Below are positions 1 to 5,385 of a DNA stretch of 5,385 nt, piece by piece; the first letter of the stretch is position 1; every line of letters begins with the position of its first letter. The notes below the pieces were generated by a model. It saw nothing but the letters and a program-made list of their open reading frames with translations. It was not told the DNA's origin and made no database searches. The stretch comes from Smithellaceae bacterium (GTDB lineage Bacteria > Desulfobacterota > Syntrophia > Syntrophales > JAQULV01): contig JAQULV010000126.1 in NCBI GenBank assembly GCA_028718405.1, forward strand, positions 1-5,385, in the 5' to 3' direction. Made by a program: the position numbers and the translations under genes.

Positions 1-10
1 TTCTATCATT

Positions 11-238
11 CTATGCTTCACCGCGGTATTTGGCGAGAAGCAAAAATATTTTTTCTTTTCCCAAGAGCTTCCGTTTCTGGAGCGTCTTCTTCTCCAGCTC
101 CTCCTCCGGAGTGAGATAGATGCGGCTGTTGTATTCCGCTATCTTGCCTTCCAGGACCCGGTGCTCTTCGACGGCTTTTCGAAGTTCATCGTCATGGCTG
201 ATATGTTGTTCAATAAGCAGCTCGTCGGCCCTCTCCAC
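11..238 (-). CDS. DUF465 / YdcH-like small coiled-coil protein
   Basis: A 75-residue, highly charged, helical protein. It matches my memory of the DUF465 (YdcH-like, PF04325) pattern: an HRVLEGKI segment at about residues 26-33, then YLTPEEELEKKTLQKRK at about 41-57, with a short basic and aromatic end (LLAKYRGEA). It has no signal peptide or membrane segment, so it should be cytoplasmic. The family is widespread in proteobacteria and its biochemical role is unknown; I assign none. The start is a GTG, chosen because a strong Shine-Dalgarno (GGGAGGAG, 241-248) sits 2 nt before it, with AGGAG ending at 241, and because the family consensus begins here. It follows tsaB by 53 nt, unlike the overlapping genes upstream, and that gap looks like a promoter. 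The length is normal for the family and the frame is intact, ending in TAG. The family call is good; the function is unknown. Confidence 0.85.
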   Translation of the reverse strand: MERADELLIEQHISHDDELRKAVEEHRVLEGKIAEYNSRIYLTPEEELEKKTLQKRKLLGKEKIFLLLAKYRGEA

Positions 239-240
239 GG

Positions 241-253
241 CTCCTCCCAGGAG
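241..253 (-). promoter_or_regulatory. Ribosome binding site of the DUF465 gene, inside a 5-bp hairpin
   Basis: Read on the minus strand the sequence is CTCCT-GGG-AGGAG followed by CC and the GTG start. The AGGAG (241-245) is the Shine-Dalgarno core that fixes the GTG start. The CTCCT (249-253) just upstream is its perfect complement, so the mRNA can fold into a 5-bp stem with a 3-nt loop that hides the ribosome site. The complementarity is visible directly; a regulatory effect is inference, since a stem this short may be only marginally stable. Confidence 0.5.
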
Positions 254-260
254 GTTTCTC

Positions 261-287
261 CTTATATTAAATACCTGATCTTGTCAA
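261..287 (-). promoter_or_regulatory. Sigma-70-like promoter candidate for the DUF465 gene
   Basis: On the minus strand a perfect TTGACA (-35, 282-287) is followed after 15 nt by TATAAG (-10, 261-266), which matches TATAAT at five of six positions. It starts 4 nt past the tsaB stop in an AT-rich gap. Transcription would begin near 254-256, giving a leader of only about 16-18 nt that consists mostly of the ribosome-site hairpin. The 15-nt spacer is shorter than the usual 17, which lowers the expected strength. The hexamers are seen directly; promoter activity is inferred. Confidence 0.5.
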
Positions 288-291
288 CTTC

Positions 292-981
292 TTATCCCGC
301 CCGAGCCCGGCCCATCTCGGCCTCCGAGGCGCGGAGGTAGCGGGGAGCGACGCTCACTGGATCGACGACCTTACCACCGCGGAACATACGGATTCCCAAG
401 CGTCCGACGACTTCGGCCCGGATGTGTCCTAGATGCTCGGGGGCGATTATCGATCCTTGAGGTGCACGAGAAGTGAGAAGGGAGGCAAATTTCAATGCCC
501 CATCACCCACAAAGATTGTGGGTGTTGTGATTGCGGCGACCAGCTCCTCGGCAGAGAGTACCCTTTCCTCTCCCACCCTCTCCTGTGCACCACTGTGATT
601 CCTGATGAGAGACATGTAAACTTGGTTCTTCCGAGCATCGAGCATCGGGCAGATGTCCAGTCCTTCCGTTTCGATGTTTCCCGCCAGGGCGTCCAGTGTC
701 GATACCGCGGCCACTGGCCTTCCCGAGGCCAGAGCGAAACCTTTCACGGTTGCAAGCCCCATGCGGACGCCGGTGAACGACCCCGGCCCCGTGGTGCAAC
801 AGAAAAGATCCACCGCGTCCATGTCACTCCCCGCCGATTTCAGGACATATTCCACGGCCGGAAGAAGCGCCGTGCTGTGATGCAGATTCGTATTTTGAAA
901 CACCTCGTTCCGCAGCGCCTCATCTTCCAGCAGGGCCACGGAAAGGGTTTTGGTAGCCACATCCAATGCCAGGGTGATCAT
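292..981 (-). CDS. tsaB: tRNA threonylcarbamoyladenosine biosynthesis protein TsaB
   Basis: TsaB is the ASKHA-fold scaffold protein that pairs with the catalytic subunit TsaD (with TsaE) to transfer threonylcarbamoyl to A37 of ANN-decoding tRNAs in the cytoplasm. The 229 residues fit the family length (about 220-240). Diagnostic parts are the N-terminal MITLALDVATKTLSVAL strand motif (1-17), H35-S36, TTGPGSFTGVRMG at about 63-75, PMLDARKNQVY at 112-122, and the C-terminal PRYLRASEAE at 213-222. It lacks the TsaD metal-binding histidine motif and is shorter, so it is TsaB and not TsaD. The ATG lies 1 nt after the rseP TAG stop (TAG-G-ATG). Only a poor ribosome site (ACGGG) precedes it, which suggests coupling to rseP translation. 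tsaD, tsaE and tsaC are not in the window. The frame is intact. Confidence 0.95.
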   Translation of the reverse strand: MITLALDVATKTLSVALLEDEALRNEVFQNTNLHHSTALLPAVEYVLKSAGSDMDAVDLFCCTTGPGSFTGVRMGLATVKGFALASGRPVAAVSTLDALAGNIETEGLDICPMLDARKNQVYMSLIRNHSGAQERVGEERVLSAEELVAAITTPTIFVGDGALKFASLLTSRAPQGSIIAPEHLGHIRAEVVGRLGIRMFRGGKVVDPVSVAPRYLRASEAEMGRARAG

Positions 982-982
982 C

Positions 983-2086
983 CTATTTACCCGTAAAAAA
1001 CTTCACGAAATCCTTAATGAAGGGGATATTCAGCCGGTCGATATCCATCATGAACACAAAGATCATCAGCATCACGATCAACACAAAACCGAACTGTTGA
1101 GCGATCTCTCTCCACTTGAGACTTACCTCGCGGCCGATAACGACCTCGATCAGGAAAAAGAAGAGATGTCCCCCGTCCAGAATCGGAATCGGCAACAGGT
1201 TTAGGATCGCCAGGTTGACACTGAGCAGCGCCATAAAAAGGAAGAACGGCATCAAACCTTCCTTCATGGAGGCGCCGGCGATCTGCGCGATCAGGATGGG
1301 CCCGCCCAGCGTCTTCGGCGAGACAACCCCTTCGAAGATCTTAACAACGCTGAGCAGCGTCAGTTTGCTGATCTCCCAAGTGTGTTTTACTCCGGTCCAC
1401 AGCGCCGCTATCGGCCCTCGTCTATCCGTTATGAGTCGCGGCGACGGACCGACTCCCACCCGATAGGCATCCACTTCTTCGCCGAAGATGTCCTTTGCCT
1501 TCTGCAGACGCGGCGTGACGGTCACCTCCAGCTTCTGCCCGCCTCGGTTCAACTTCATCAGGATGGGACTACCCTTGCTGCCGCTGATAATCTCCGCCAA
1601 TTGTTCCCAGCGGGTAATCTCCCGACCGTTCAGGGCCAAGACCACATCACCTTTTCTGACGCCCGCTTCCGCCGCCGCTGAGCCGGTCTGCACTTCGCCC
1701 ACTTCCGTCGTCAGCGTGGGAATCCCCACCAGATAGATGGAAGAAAAGATCAAAAGGGCCAGGAGAAAATTGAACAAGGGCCCCGCGGCGACGATCGCGA
1801 TCCTTTTGTAAACGGACTGCCGGCTGAAAGAGCGCCTCTGGTTCTCTTCCGAGACCTCCTCGCCCTCCGATTCCCCTAAGAGCTTCACCAAGCCGCCCAG
1901 CGGGATCAGGGCGAGACGGTATTCCGTCTCGCCCCATTTCTTCCCCAGCAATTTCGGACCGAAACCGAGTTGAAATCTCTCCACGCCGACGCCGGACGCC
2001 TTCGCGGCCAAGAAATGACCCAACTCATGGGCGAAGATCAGAACGCCCAGTAGGATGATTACGGAAATGATGCTTATCTCTAACAA
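983..2086 (-). CDS. rseP: RseP-type site-2 intramembrane zinc metalloprotease
   Basis: An inner-membrane M50 protease that cuts transmembrane anchors. In E. coli RseP processes the anti-sigma-E factor RseA; the substrate here is unknown. Numbered from the chosen TTG start (367 residues): a membrane helix at about 4-25 contains the zinc motif HELGHF (H20, E21, H24). A second helix at about 96-122 carries AGPLFNF. A single PDZ domain spans about 127-195. A third helix (about 280-300) leads into NLLPIPILDGGH with the third zinc ligand D304, and a last helix lies at about 332-349. E. coli RseP has two PDZ domains and about 450 residues; this is the shorter one-PDZ form. I chose TTG (2084-2086) over the in-frame ATG at 2129-2131 because GAGAGG lies 8 nt before the TTG, the ATG has no spaced ribosome site, and family proteins begin just before the first helix. 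The gene overlaps the dxr end by 7 nt and is followed 1 nt later by tsaB. Identity is firm; the start is moderately sure. Confidence 0.93.
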   Translation of the reverse strand: MLEISIISVIILLGVLIFAHELGHFLAAKASGVGVERFQLGFGPKLLGKKWGETEYRLALIPLGGLVKLLGESEGEEVSEENQRRSFSRQSVYKRIAIVAAGPLFNFLLALLIFSSIYLVGIPTLTTEVGEVQTGSAAAEAGVRKGDVVLALNGREITRWEQLAEIISGSKGSPILMKLNRGGQKLEVTVTPRLQKAKDIFGEEVDAYRVGVGPSPRLITDRRGPIAALWTGVKHTWEISKLTLLSVVKIFEGVVSPKTLGGPILIAQIAGASMKEGLMPFFLFMALLSVNLAILNLLPIPILDGGHLFFFLIEVVIGREVSLKWREIAQQFGFVLIVMLMIFVFMMDIDRLNIPFIKDFVKFFTGK

Positions 2087-3246
2087 TGGTCTATCCTCTC
2101 GATTAATTTCCTTGCCGCTGCCCTGGCCCATCCGTCAGCGGTCAGTATATCATTTATTTTTTCCGCAGGCCTGGCTTCATGGATGTCCAGAACAGCCGCC
2201 ACCACCTGGGAAATTTCGGTGAAGGAGATCTTCTCGGCAAGGAAGGCCTGCACGGCGATTTCATTTGCCGCGTTCAGAACGGCCGGCGCCGTTCCTCCTT
2301 TTCTGCCCGCATCATAGGCCAGCCCCAGAAGGGGGAAGCTGTCGCCGTCAGGAGGGAAAAACTCCAGCGGTTCTGTCTGCGTGAGCAGAAGTTTTCGCTC
2401 CGTTGCCTCGATCCTTTCCGGATACGACAGGGCATAGGCAATGGGAATCTTCATATCCGGCGGCCCGAGTTGCGCCATCAAGGCGTTATCCTCATACTCT
2501 ACCAGGGAATGGATTACGCTCTGGGGATGAATTATTACCTCGATCCTGTCAAACTCCACGTCAAAGAGCCACCTCGCTTCTATTACCTCCAGCCCCTTGT
2601 TCATCATCGTGGCCGAATCGATAGTGATCTTTCTTCCCATACTCCAGTTTGGATGTCGCAGGGCCTCCGCAACGGTCACCTTCTCCATCTGCTCGTAGGT
2701 CATACGAAAGAACGGTCCTCCCGAGGCGGTGAGGATGATTTTTCTTACCGCCGAAGGCAAATAGCCGGCGAGGCACTGAAAGATCGCACTGTGCTCACTG
2801 TCGACGGGAATGATTCGGACTCCCTTCGTACGCGCCAACTCCATCACAAGTTGCCCGGCCATCACCATCGTTTCCTTGTTGGCCAGGGCGATATTCTTGC
2901 CCGCCTCGATAGCCGCAATCGTCGGCAAAAGCCCGGCGGCTCCGACCTGAGCCGAGATGACATCGTCTACCCCGGCAATCGAGGCGATCTCACGGTACCC
3001 TTCCCTTCCGGTAAGGATCGTAGTCCCTTGGGACGAACCAGCGATTTCCTTGAGTTCCAAAGCGCTGTCGTCGTCTAACACCGAAACCACCTCGGGCTTA
3101 TGGCGCGCAATCTGTTCGGAAAGGAGTCTCACGTTGCGACCGGCACCCAGGGCAACGACGCGAAAGCGCGCGGGATAGCGGCCGATTACCTCCAAGGCGC
3201 TGACGCCGATGGAACCCGTGGATCCTAGAAGGCAGACGTTCTTCAT
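2080..3246 (-). CDS. dxr: 1-deoxy-D-xylulose 5-phosphate reductoisomerase
   Basis: Converts DXP to 2-C-methyl-D-erythritol 4-phosphate with NADPH and a divalent metal, the committed step of the MEP isoprenoid pathway in the cytosol. The 388 residues match the family (about 390-400). Visible motifs in order: NADPH-binding LLGSTGSIG (6-14); LANKET (121-126); PVDSEHSA with metal ligands D149 and E151; ASGGPF (174-179); HPNWSMG (198-204); and IDSATMMNKGLE (209-220) with N216, K217 and the third metal ligand E220, then HPQSVIHS (240-247). All key catalytic positions are present. The ATG sits in an ATGA overlap with the cdsA stop. No clear ribosome site precedes it, so translation is probably coupled to cdsA. 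The frame stays open upstream into cdsA, but that extension has no family similarity. Its product IPP is the substrate of uppS two genes upstream. The C-terminus overlaps the rseP start by 7 nt. Confidence 0.97.
   Translation of the reverse strand: MKNVCLLGSTGSIGVSALEVIGRYPARFRVVALGAGRNVRLLSEQIARHKPEVVSVLDDDSALELKEIAGSSQGTTILTGREGYREIASIAGVDDVISAQVGAAGLLPTIAAIEAGKNIALANKETMVMAGQLVMELARTKGVRIIPVDSEHSAIFQCLAGYLPSAVRKIILTASGGPFFRMTYEQMEKVTVAEALRHPNWSMGRKITIDSATMMNKGLEVIEARWLFDVEFDRIEVIIHPQSVIHSLVEYEDNALMAQLGPPDMKIPIAYALSYPERIEATERKLLLTQTEPLEFFPPDGDSFPLLGLAYDAGRKGGTAPAVLNAANEIAVQAFLAEKISFTEISQVVAAVLDIHEARPAEKINDILTADGWARAAARKLIERIDHC
2094..2100 (-). promoter_or_regulatory. Ribosome binding site deciding the rseP TTG start
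   Basis: On the minus strand GAGAGGA lies within the last codons of dxr, and its AGAGG core ends 8 nt before the TTG at 2084-2086. The competing ATG at 2129-2131 is preceded by CTGACGG directly against the start codon, which is badly spaced. This favours initiation at TTG, with ribosomes probably arriving from dxr. Confidence 0.55.
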
Positions 3247-4049
3247 CCCAGTAAGAAGAGCCGATAGTAGAAGACGAAGGGAGCGATGAAAGCCAGGCTG
3301 TCCAGACGGTCCATGATGCCGCCGTGGCCGGGTAAAATGTTGCCCGAGTCCTTCACGCCGCAATACCGTTTGATCGCGGATTCCCATAGGTCGCCCAACT
3401 GCCCCATGATGCTTCCCAGAAAACCGATGATCACGGCGTGCGCAAGCGGCACGGATTTGAGAAGAAGACTGATATAGATGACGGAAGCTAGAATGCTGCC
3501 GATGATGAGACCAACGACACCTTCCTGGGTTTTTGCCGGACTTACGGCGGGCAGGAGTTTTCGTTTGCCCCACGTGCGACCTGCGTAAAACGCCGACGCA
3601 TCCCCCGCAAAGGTGAGAACGATAACGAAGAATATCCAGAGGACACCGTCATCGACGCGCCGCAGCAATATAAAATAAGAAACGAGCAGTGGTATGTAGA
3701 GAACCCCCAGGGCCGCCTTCATGACCATCGTTACATCGAAATGTTCTTCGTGAACGCCAAAAAGAAAAACTACTGCCATCAGGGGAACGATGAAGACAAC
3801 CGCGGAAAGCATCCCTTTGAAATCCCCCAGGTAGGCTGCGAGCAAGATGAAAAAAGCCATCAGGAGCACGGCGCCTTTTTCCAAGCGGTGACCGTCGCCA
3901 AAAACCATTTGATTGTACTCCATAGTCCCGATAATGACGACAACCGCGACCAAGGCCGCAACCGCCTCCAGGGGGCCGAAATAGATCAGGACAAACAGCA
4001 GCGGTATGGCAACGGCCGCCGTAGCCCACCTCTTGATATGGGGATTCAT
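3243..4049 (-). CDS. cdsA: Phosphatidate cytidylyltransferase (CDP-diglyceride synthase)
   Basis: Inner-membrane enzyme that makes CDP-diacylglycerol and pyrophosphate from CTP and phosphatidic acid, the branch-point precursor of phospholipids. The 268-residue protein is mostly hydrophobic, with about eight predicted membrane segments, the first at about 8-24. The full family signature is present at about 224-250: SAIKR, then KD at 233-234, then LPGHGGIMDRLD ending in D250. A conserved region also lies upstream, GDASAFYAGRTWGKRKL (149-165) followed by SPAKTQEG (170-177). The ATG lies in an ATGA overlap with the uppS stop and has a good ribosome site (AGAGGAG, 4058-4064) 8 nt away, inside uppS. 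The longer open frame to 4157 adds only an arginine-rich stretch that is a shadow of uppS. It forms the uppS-cdsA pair typical of many bacteria. The frame is intact, with nothing unusual seen. Confidence 0.96.
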   Translation of the reverse strand: MNPHIKRWATAAVAIPLLFVLIYFGPLEAVAALVAVVVIIGTMEYNQMVFGDGHRLEKGAVLLMAFFILLAAYLGDFKGMLSAVVFIVPLMAVVFLFGVHEEHFDVTMVMKAALGVLYIPLLVSYFILLRRVDDGVLWIFFVIVLTFAGDASAFYAGRTWGKRKLLPAVSPAKTQEGVVGLIIGSILASVIYISLLLKSVPLAHAVIIGFLGSIMGQLGDLWESAIKRYCGVKDSGNILPGHGGIMDRLDSLAFIAPFVFYYRLFLLG

Positions 4050-4792
4050 CCCTTCATCTCCTCTCTGACTTGGTCGCTCGTTAGGCCGAAGCGCCTCTCC
4101 CGCTTCTGAAATTCGGCGATCGCGGCGATAAGATCCTTTTTCTGGAAGTCGGGCCACAGGACGTCGGTAAAATAAAACTCCGTGTATGCCGACTGCCAGA
4201 GCAGAAAATTGCTCAGCCGGTACTCACCGCTCGTGCGGATAAGAAGATCCGGATCGGGCAGTGTCGCCGTATAGAGATAGGTACTCAGGAGCTCTTTGCT
4301 GATCTCGGCCAGGACGATCTTGCCGCGGGTGACGTCGGCCGCAATCTTTCGTACGGCCATCACGATCTCATCACGCCCACCGTAACTGAGCGCGATCGTG
4401 AGTACCATCGTTCGGCAGTGGGCAGTTTTCGTCATGGCCTCTTTCAGGGCCTTACGGATGGAAGGCCGAAGCTCTTCCAGATCGCCGATGATGTTGATCC
4501 GGATGTCGTTCTCGATCATGGAGGCAAGCTCTGAGTTCAGATACTCCTCCAGGAGTTTCATCAGGACACTGACCTCTTCGGCCGGACGCAGCCAGTTTTC
4601 CACAGAAAACGCGTAGAGCGTCAGATAGCCGATGCCAATCTCGCGACAGGTCTTAACTACCGTGCGGACTGCGTCCGCACCTTTTTTGTGTCCCGATGCC
4701 CGCCCCAATGTATGCTGAGCCGCCCACCTGCCGTTGCCGTCCATAATGATGGCGATATGCCGGGGCAGCCGTTTCAAATCGATTTTTTCCAT
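4046..4792 (-). CDS. uppS: Undecaprenyl diphosphate synthase (cis-prenyltransferase)
   Basis: Condenses IPP units onto farnesyl diphosphate in cis to give C55 undecaprenyl diphosphate, the lipid carrier for peptidoglycan and surface polysaccharides; it acts in the cytosol at the membrane. The 248 residues are standard length. Motifs: HIAIIMDGNGRWA (12-24) with catalytic D18; GHKKGA (34-39); FSVENW (62-67); LSYGGRDEI (135-143); and PDLLIRTSGEYRLSNF (181-196) with diphosphate-binding R186, R192 and S194, then E205 near the end of the active site. The ATG is preceded by TAAGGA, a match to the 16S tail, about 3 nt away, which is close. It is the first gene after the frr terminator, so it should have its own promoter or depend on read-through. 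The product name isoprenyl transferase would also be acceptable, because chain length cannot be read from sequence alone. Confidence 0.97.
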   Translation of the reverse strand: MEKIDLKRLPRHIAIIMDGNGRWAAQHTLGRASGHKKGADAVRTVVKTCREIGIGYLTLYAFSVENWLRPAEEVSVLMKLLEEYLNSELASMIENDIRINIIGDLEELRPSIRKALKEAMTKTAHCRTMVLTIALSYGGRDEIVMAVRKIAADVTRGKIVLAEISKELLSTYLYTATLPDPDLLIRTSGEYRLSNFLLWQSAYTEFYFTDVLWPDFQKKDLIAAIAEFQKRERRFGLTSDQVREEMKG

Positions 4793-4800
4793 CTTTCCTT

Positions 4801-4844
4801 AAGGCCATCCTTCAAGGCCAATCTATCGATGATCATTGGCCAAT
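4801..4844 (-). repeat. GGCC-centred inverted and direct repeats upstream of uppS
   Basis: In the uppS leader, 7-bp arms GGCCAAT (4816-4822) and ATTGGCC (4835-4841) flank a 12-nt spacer. The outer arm is part of a perfect 10-nt palindrome, ATTGGCCAAT (4835-4844). AAGGCCA also occurs twice as a direct repeat (4801-4807 and 4814-4820). On the minus strand ATTGGCC recurs with a 22-nt step, about two helical turns, followed by a related ATGGCC. The arms could be an operator or an mRNA hairpin ending 24 nt before the start codon. The repeats are seen directly; no function can be assigned. Confidence 0.4.
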
Positions 4845-4874
4845 TTCCTATCACACTTATCTTTCGCTTTTCAA
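4845..4874 (-). promoter_or_regulatory. Weak promoter candidate for the uppS-tsaB genes
   Basis: On the minus strand TTGAAA (4869-4874, five of six to TTGACA) is followed after 18 nt by TAGGAA (4845-4850), which matches TATAAT at only three positions and is preceded by a TGTGA run. It lies between the frr terminator and uppS, where a promoter would be needed. The -10 match is poor, so this is only the best candidate I could find in the gap. Confidence 0.22.
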
Positions 4875-4902
4875 GGAATTAATCCATTCACCTCCCGGCG
4901 AT

Positions 4903-4928
4903 AAAAAAAGGGGAGCCGCGGCTCCCCT
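4903..4928 (-). terminator. Rho-independent terminator after frr
   Basis: A perfect 20-nt palindrome (4909-4928) forms an 8-bp, GC-rich stem AGGGGAGC/GCTCCCCT around a CGCG tetraloop. On the minus strand it is followed directly by seven T residues (4903-4909). It ends 28 nt after the frr stop codon. On the plus strand no T-run follows the stem, so it acts in the minus direction only. This separates frr and its upstream genes from uppS. Confidence 0.9.
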
Positions 4929-4959
4929 GATCACGATCTTCCCTAAAAGGAAGAGATCA
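4928..4959 (-). other. Secondary hairpin starting at the frr stop codon
   Basis: On the minus strand the frr TGA begins TGATC (4955-4959), which pairs with GATCA (4928-4932). Next to it TCTTCC (4949-4954) pairs with GGAAGA (4937-4942) around a 6-nt loop, with a 4-nt bulge (4933-4936) on one side. The structure abuts the terminator stem, sharing base 4928. It may protect the frr 3' end or simply be chance structure; the pairing is visible and the role is inferred. Confidence 0.35.
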
Positions 4960-5385
4960 TATCTCCATGATCTCCTTCTCCTTTGCCCCCAGAACGGCGT
5001 CAACCTTCTCGATATACTTATCGGTCAGTTTCTGCACATCGTCCTGACTTGTGAAGAGCTCGTCCTCCGATATCTTGTTATCCTTCTTCAGCGCCTTGAG
5101 CTCTTCGTTCGCATCGCGCCGGTGGTTCCTGATCTTGACCTTGCTCTCCTCGGCCATCTTTTTAACGACCTTGACAAGCTCTTTTCTTCTCTCCTCCGTT
5201 AGCGGCGGAATGGAAAGGCGGATGATCTTGCCGTCGTTCCCCGGTGTGAGTCCCAGGTCCGATTTCTGGATCGCCTTTTCGATGTTCCCGATCGCACTGC
5301 TATCCCAGGGAGAGATGACGATCAGCCGGCTCTCCGGTACCGACAGCGATGCCACTTGATTGAGGGGCGTAGGCACACCGTAGTA
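4957..5385 (-). CDS. frr: Ribosome recycling factor (5' end outside window)
   Basis: RRF works with EF-G to split post-termination ribosomes in the cytoplasm. The 142 residues visible run from [10 protein letters not shown] to the stop; about 43 N-terminal residues of the usual 185 lie beyond the window edge, judged from family length. Recognisable parts are [15 protein letters not shown] and ISPWD of domain II, then the long helices of domain I with the hallmark [14 protein letters not shown], which carries the conserved arginines that contact rRNA, and the charged C-terminal helix ending [12 protein letters not shown] inside YYGV (5374-5376) is an internal valine and not a start, because the frame stays open to the edge with family residues before it. 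The gene ends in TGA and is followed by a terminator, so it probably closes an rpsB-tsf-pyrH-frr type unit, of which only this end is seen. Confidence 0.96.
   Translation of the reverse strand, partial: YYGVPTPLNQVASLSVPESRLIVISPWDSSAIGNIEKAIQKSDLGLTPGNDGKIIRLSIPPLTEERRKELVKVVKKMAEESKVKIRNHRRDANEELKALKKDNKISEDELFTSQDDVQKLTDKYIEKVDAVLGAKEKEIMEI

Noticed and set aside
433..996. A 187-codon plus-strand open frame opposite tsaB.
   Set aside because: It is antisense to the intact tsaB. The Cys-rich stretch CGCCDCGDQ looks like a metal site but comes from the reverse complement of tsaB codons; no ribosome site or family match was seen.
2179..3078. A 299-codon open frame on the plus strand opposite dxr.
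   Set aside because: It lies wholly antisense to a fully conserved dxr, and its translation looks like low-complexity shadow sequence rich in R, H and G with no recognisable domain.
3247..3573. Upstream extension of the dxr frame, giving a 497-residue protein.
   Set aside because: The extra 109 residues overlap cdsA and have shadow composition; the family N-terminus MKNVCLLGSTGSIG starts at 3246.
4050..4157. Upstream extension of the cdsA frame by 36 residues.
   Set aside because: It overlaps the conserved end of uppS and is arginine-rich shadow; the ATG at 4049 has a good ribosome site and an ATGA junction.
4909..4928. The perfect 20-nt palindrome as a protein-binding operator or a bidirectional terminator.
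   Set aside because: A T-run follows only on the minus strand directly after the stem, and the site sits just past the frr stop; a one-way intrinsic terminator explains it fully.
5374..5376. GTG as the start of frr, giving a 139-residue protein.
   Set aside because: The frame continues to the window edge with YYG before the V, which matches the RRF family, so this is an internal valine of a truncated gene.
1..5385. Search by eye for tRNA or rRNA genes, CRISPR arrays, insertion sequences, attachment sites or a novel defence-type system.
   Set aside because: The window is almost fully occupied by intact conserved genes on one strand. I found no repeat arrays, no terminal inverted repeats, no transposase motifs and no room for a further system.

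Overview
This window is a compact, single-strand block of conserved housekeeping genes. All genes lie on the minus strand, so transcription runs from high to low coordinates. In transcription order they are: frr (ribosome recycling factor, 5' end cut off by the window edge), uppS (undecaprenyl diphosphate synthase), cdsA (phosphatidate cytidylyltransferase), dxr (DXP reductoisomerase), rseP (site-2 membrane metalloprotease), tsaB (tRNA t6A factor) and a small DUF465/YdcH-like gene. The order frr-uppS-cdsA-dxr-rseP, a single-PDZ RseP and a trailing tsaB suggest a Gram-negative bacterium of the deltaproteobacterial (Desulfobacterota) type, perhaps near Syntrophales. That placement is an inference from gene order and protein style, with no search behind it.

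Layout: frr (4957-5385, partial) is followed by a hairpin that begins at its stop codon and then by a strong intrinsic terminator (4903-4928). The 164-base frr-uppS gap is the only sizeable non-coding stretch. It also holds a 7-bp inverted repeat with related GGCC repeats and a weak promoter candidate. From uppS to tsaB the genes are locked together: uppS/cdsA and cdsA/dxr share ATGA overlaps, dxr/rseP overlap by 7 nt if rseP starts at a TTG, and rseP/tsaB are 1 nt apart. After tsaB a 53-nt gap carries a promoter-like sequence (TTGACA, 15 nt, TATAAG) and a Shine-Dalgarno buried in a small perfect hairpin, just before the DUF465 gene.

Functionally, dxr feeds the MEP pathway to IPP/DMAPP. UppS uses IPP to make the C55 lipid carrier for peptidoglycan and O-antigen. 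CdsA makes CDP-diacylglycerol for phospholipids, and RseP performs intramembrane proteolysis linked to envelope stress. The core is therefore an envelope-lipid operon next to translation genes (frr, tsaB). I see no mobile element, CRISPR array, RNA gene or novel multi-gene system. The points worth a second look are regulatory: the terminator that isolates uppS, the repeats before uppS, the rseP start, and the promoter plus occluded ribosome site before the DUF465 gene.
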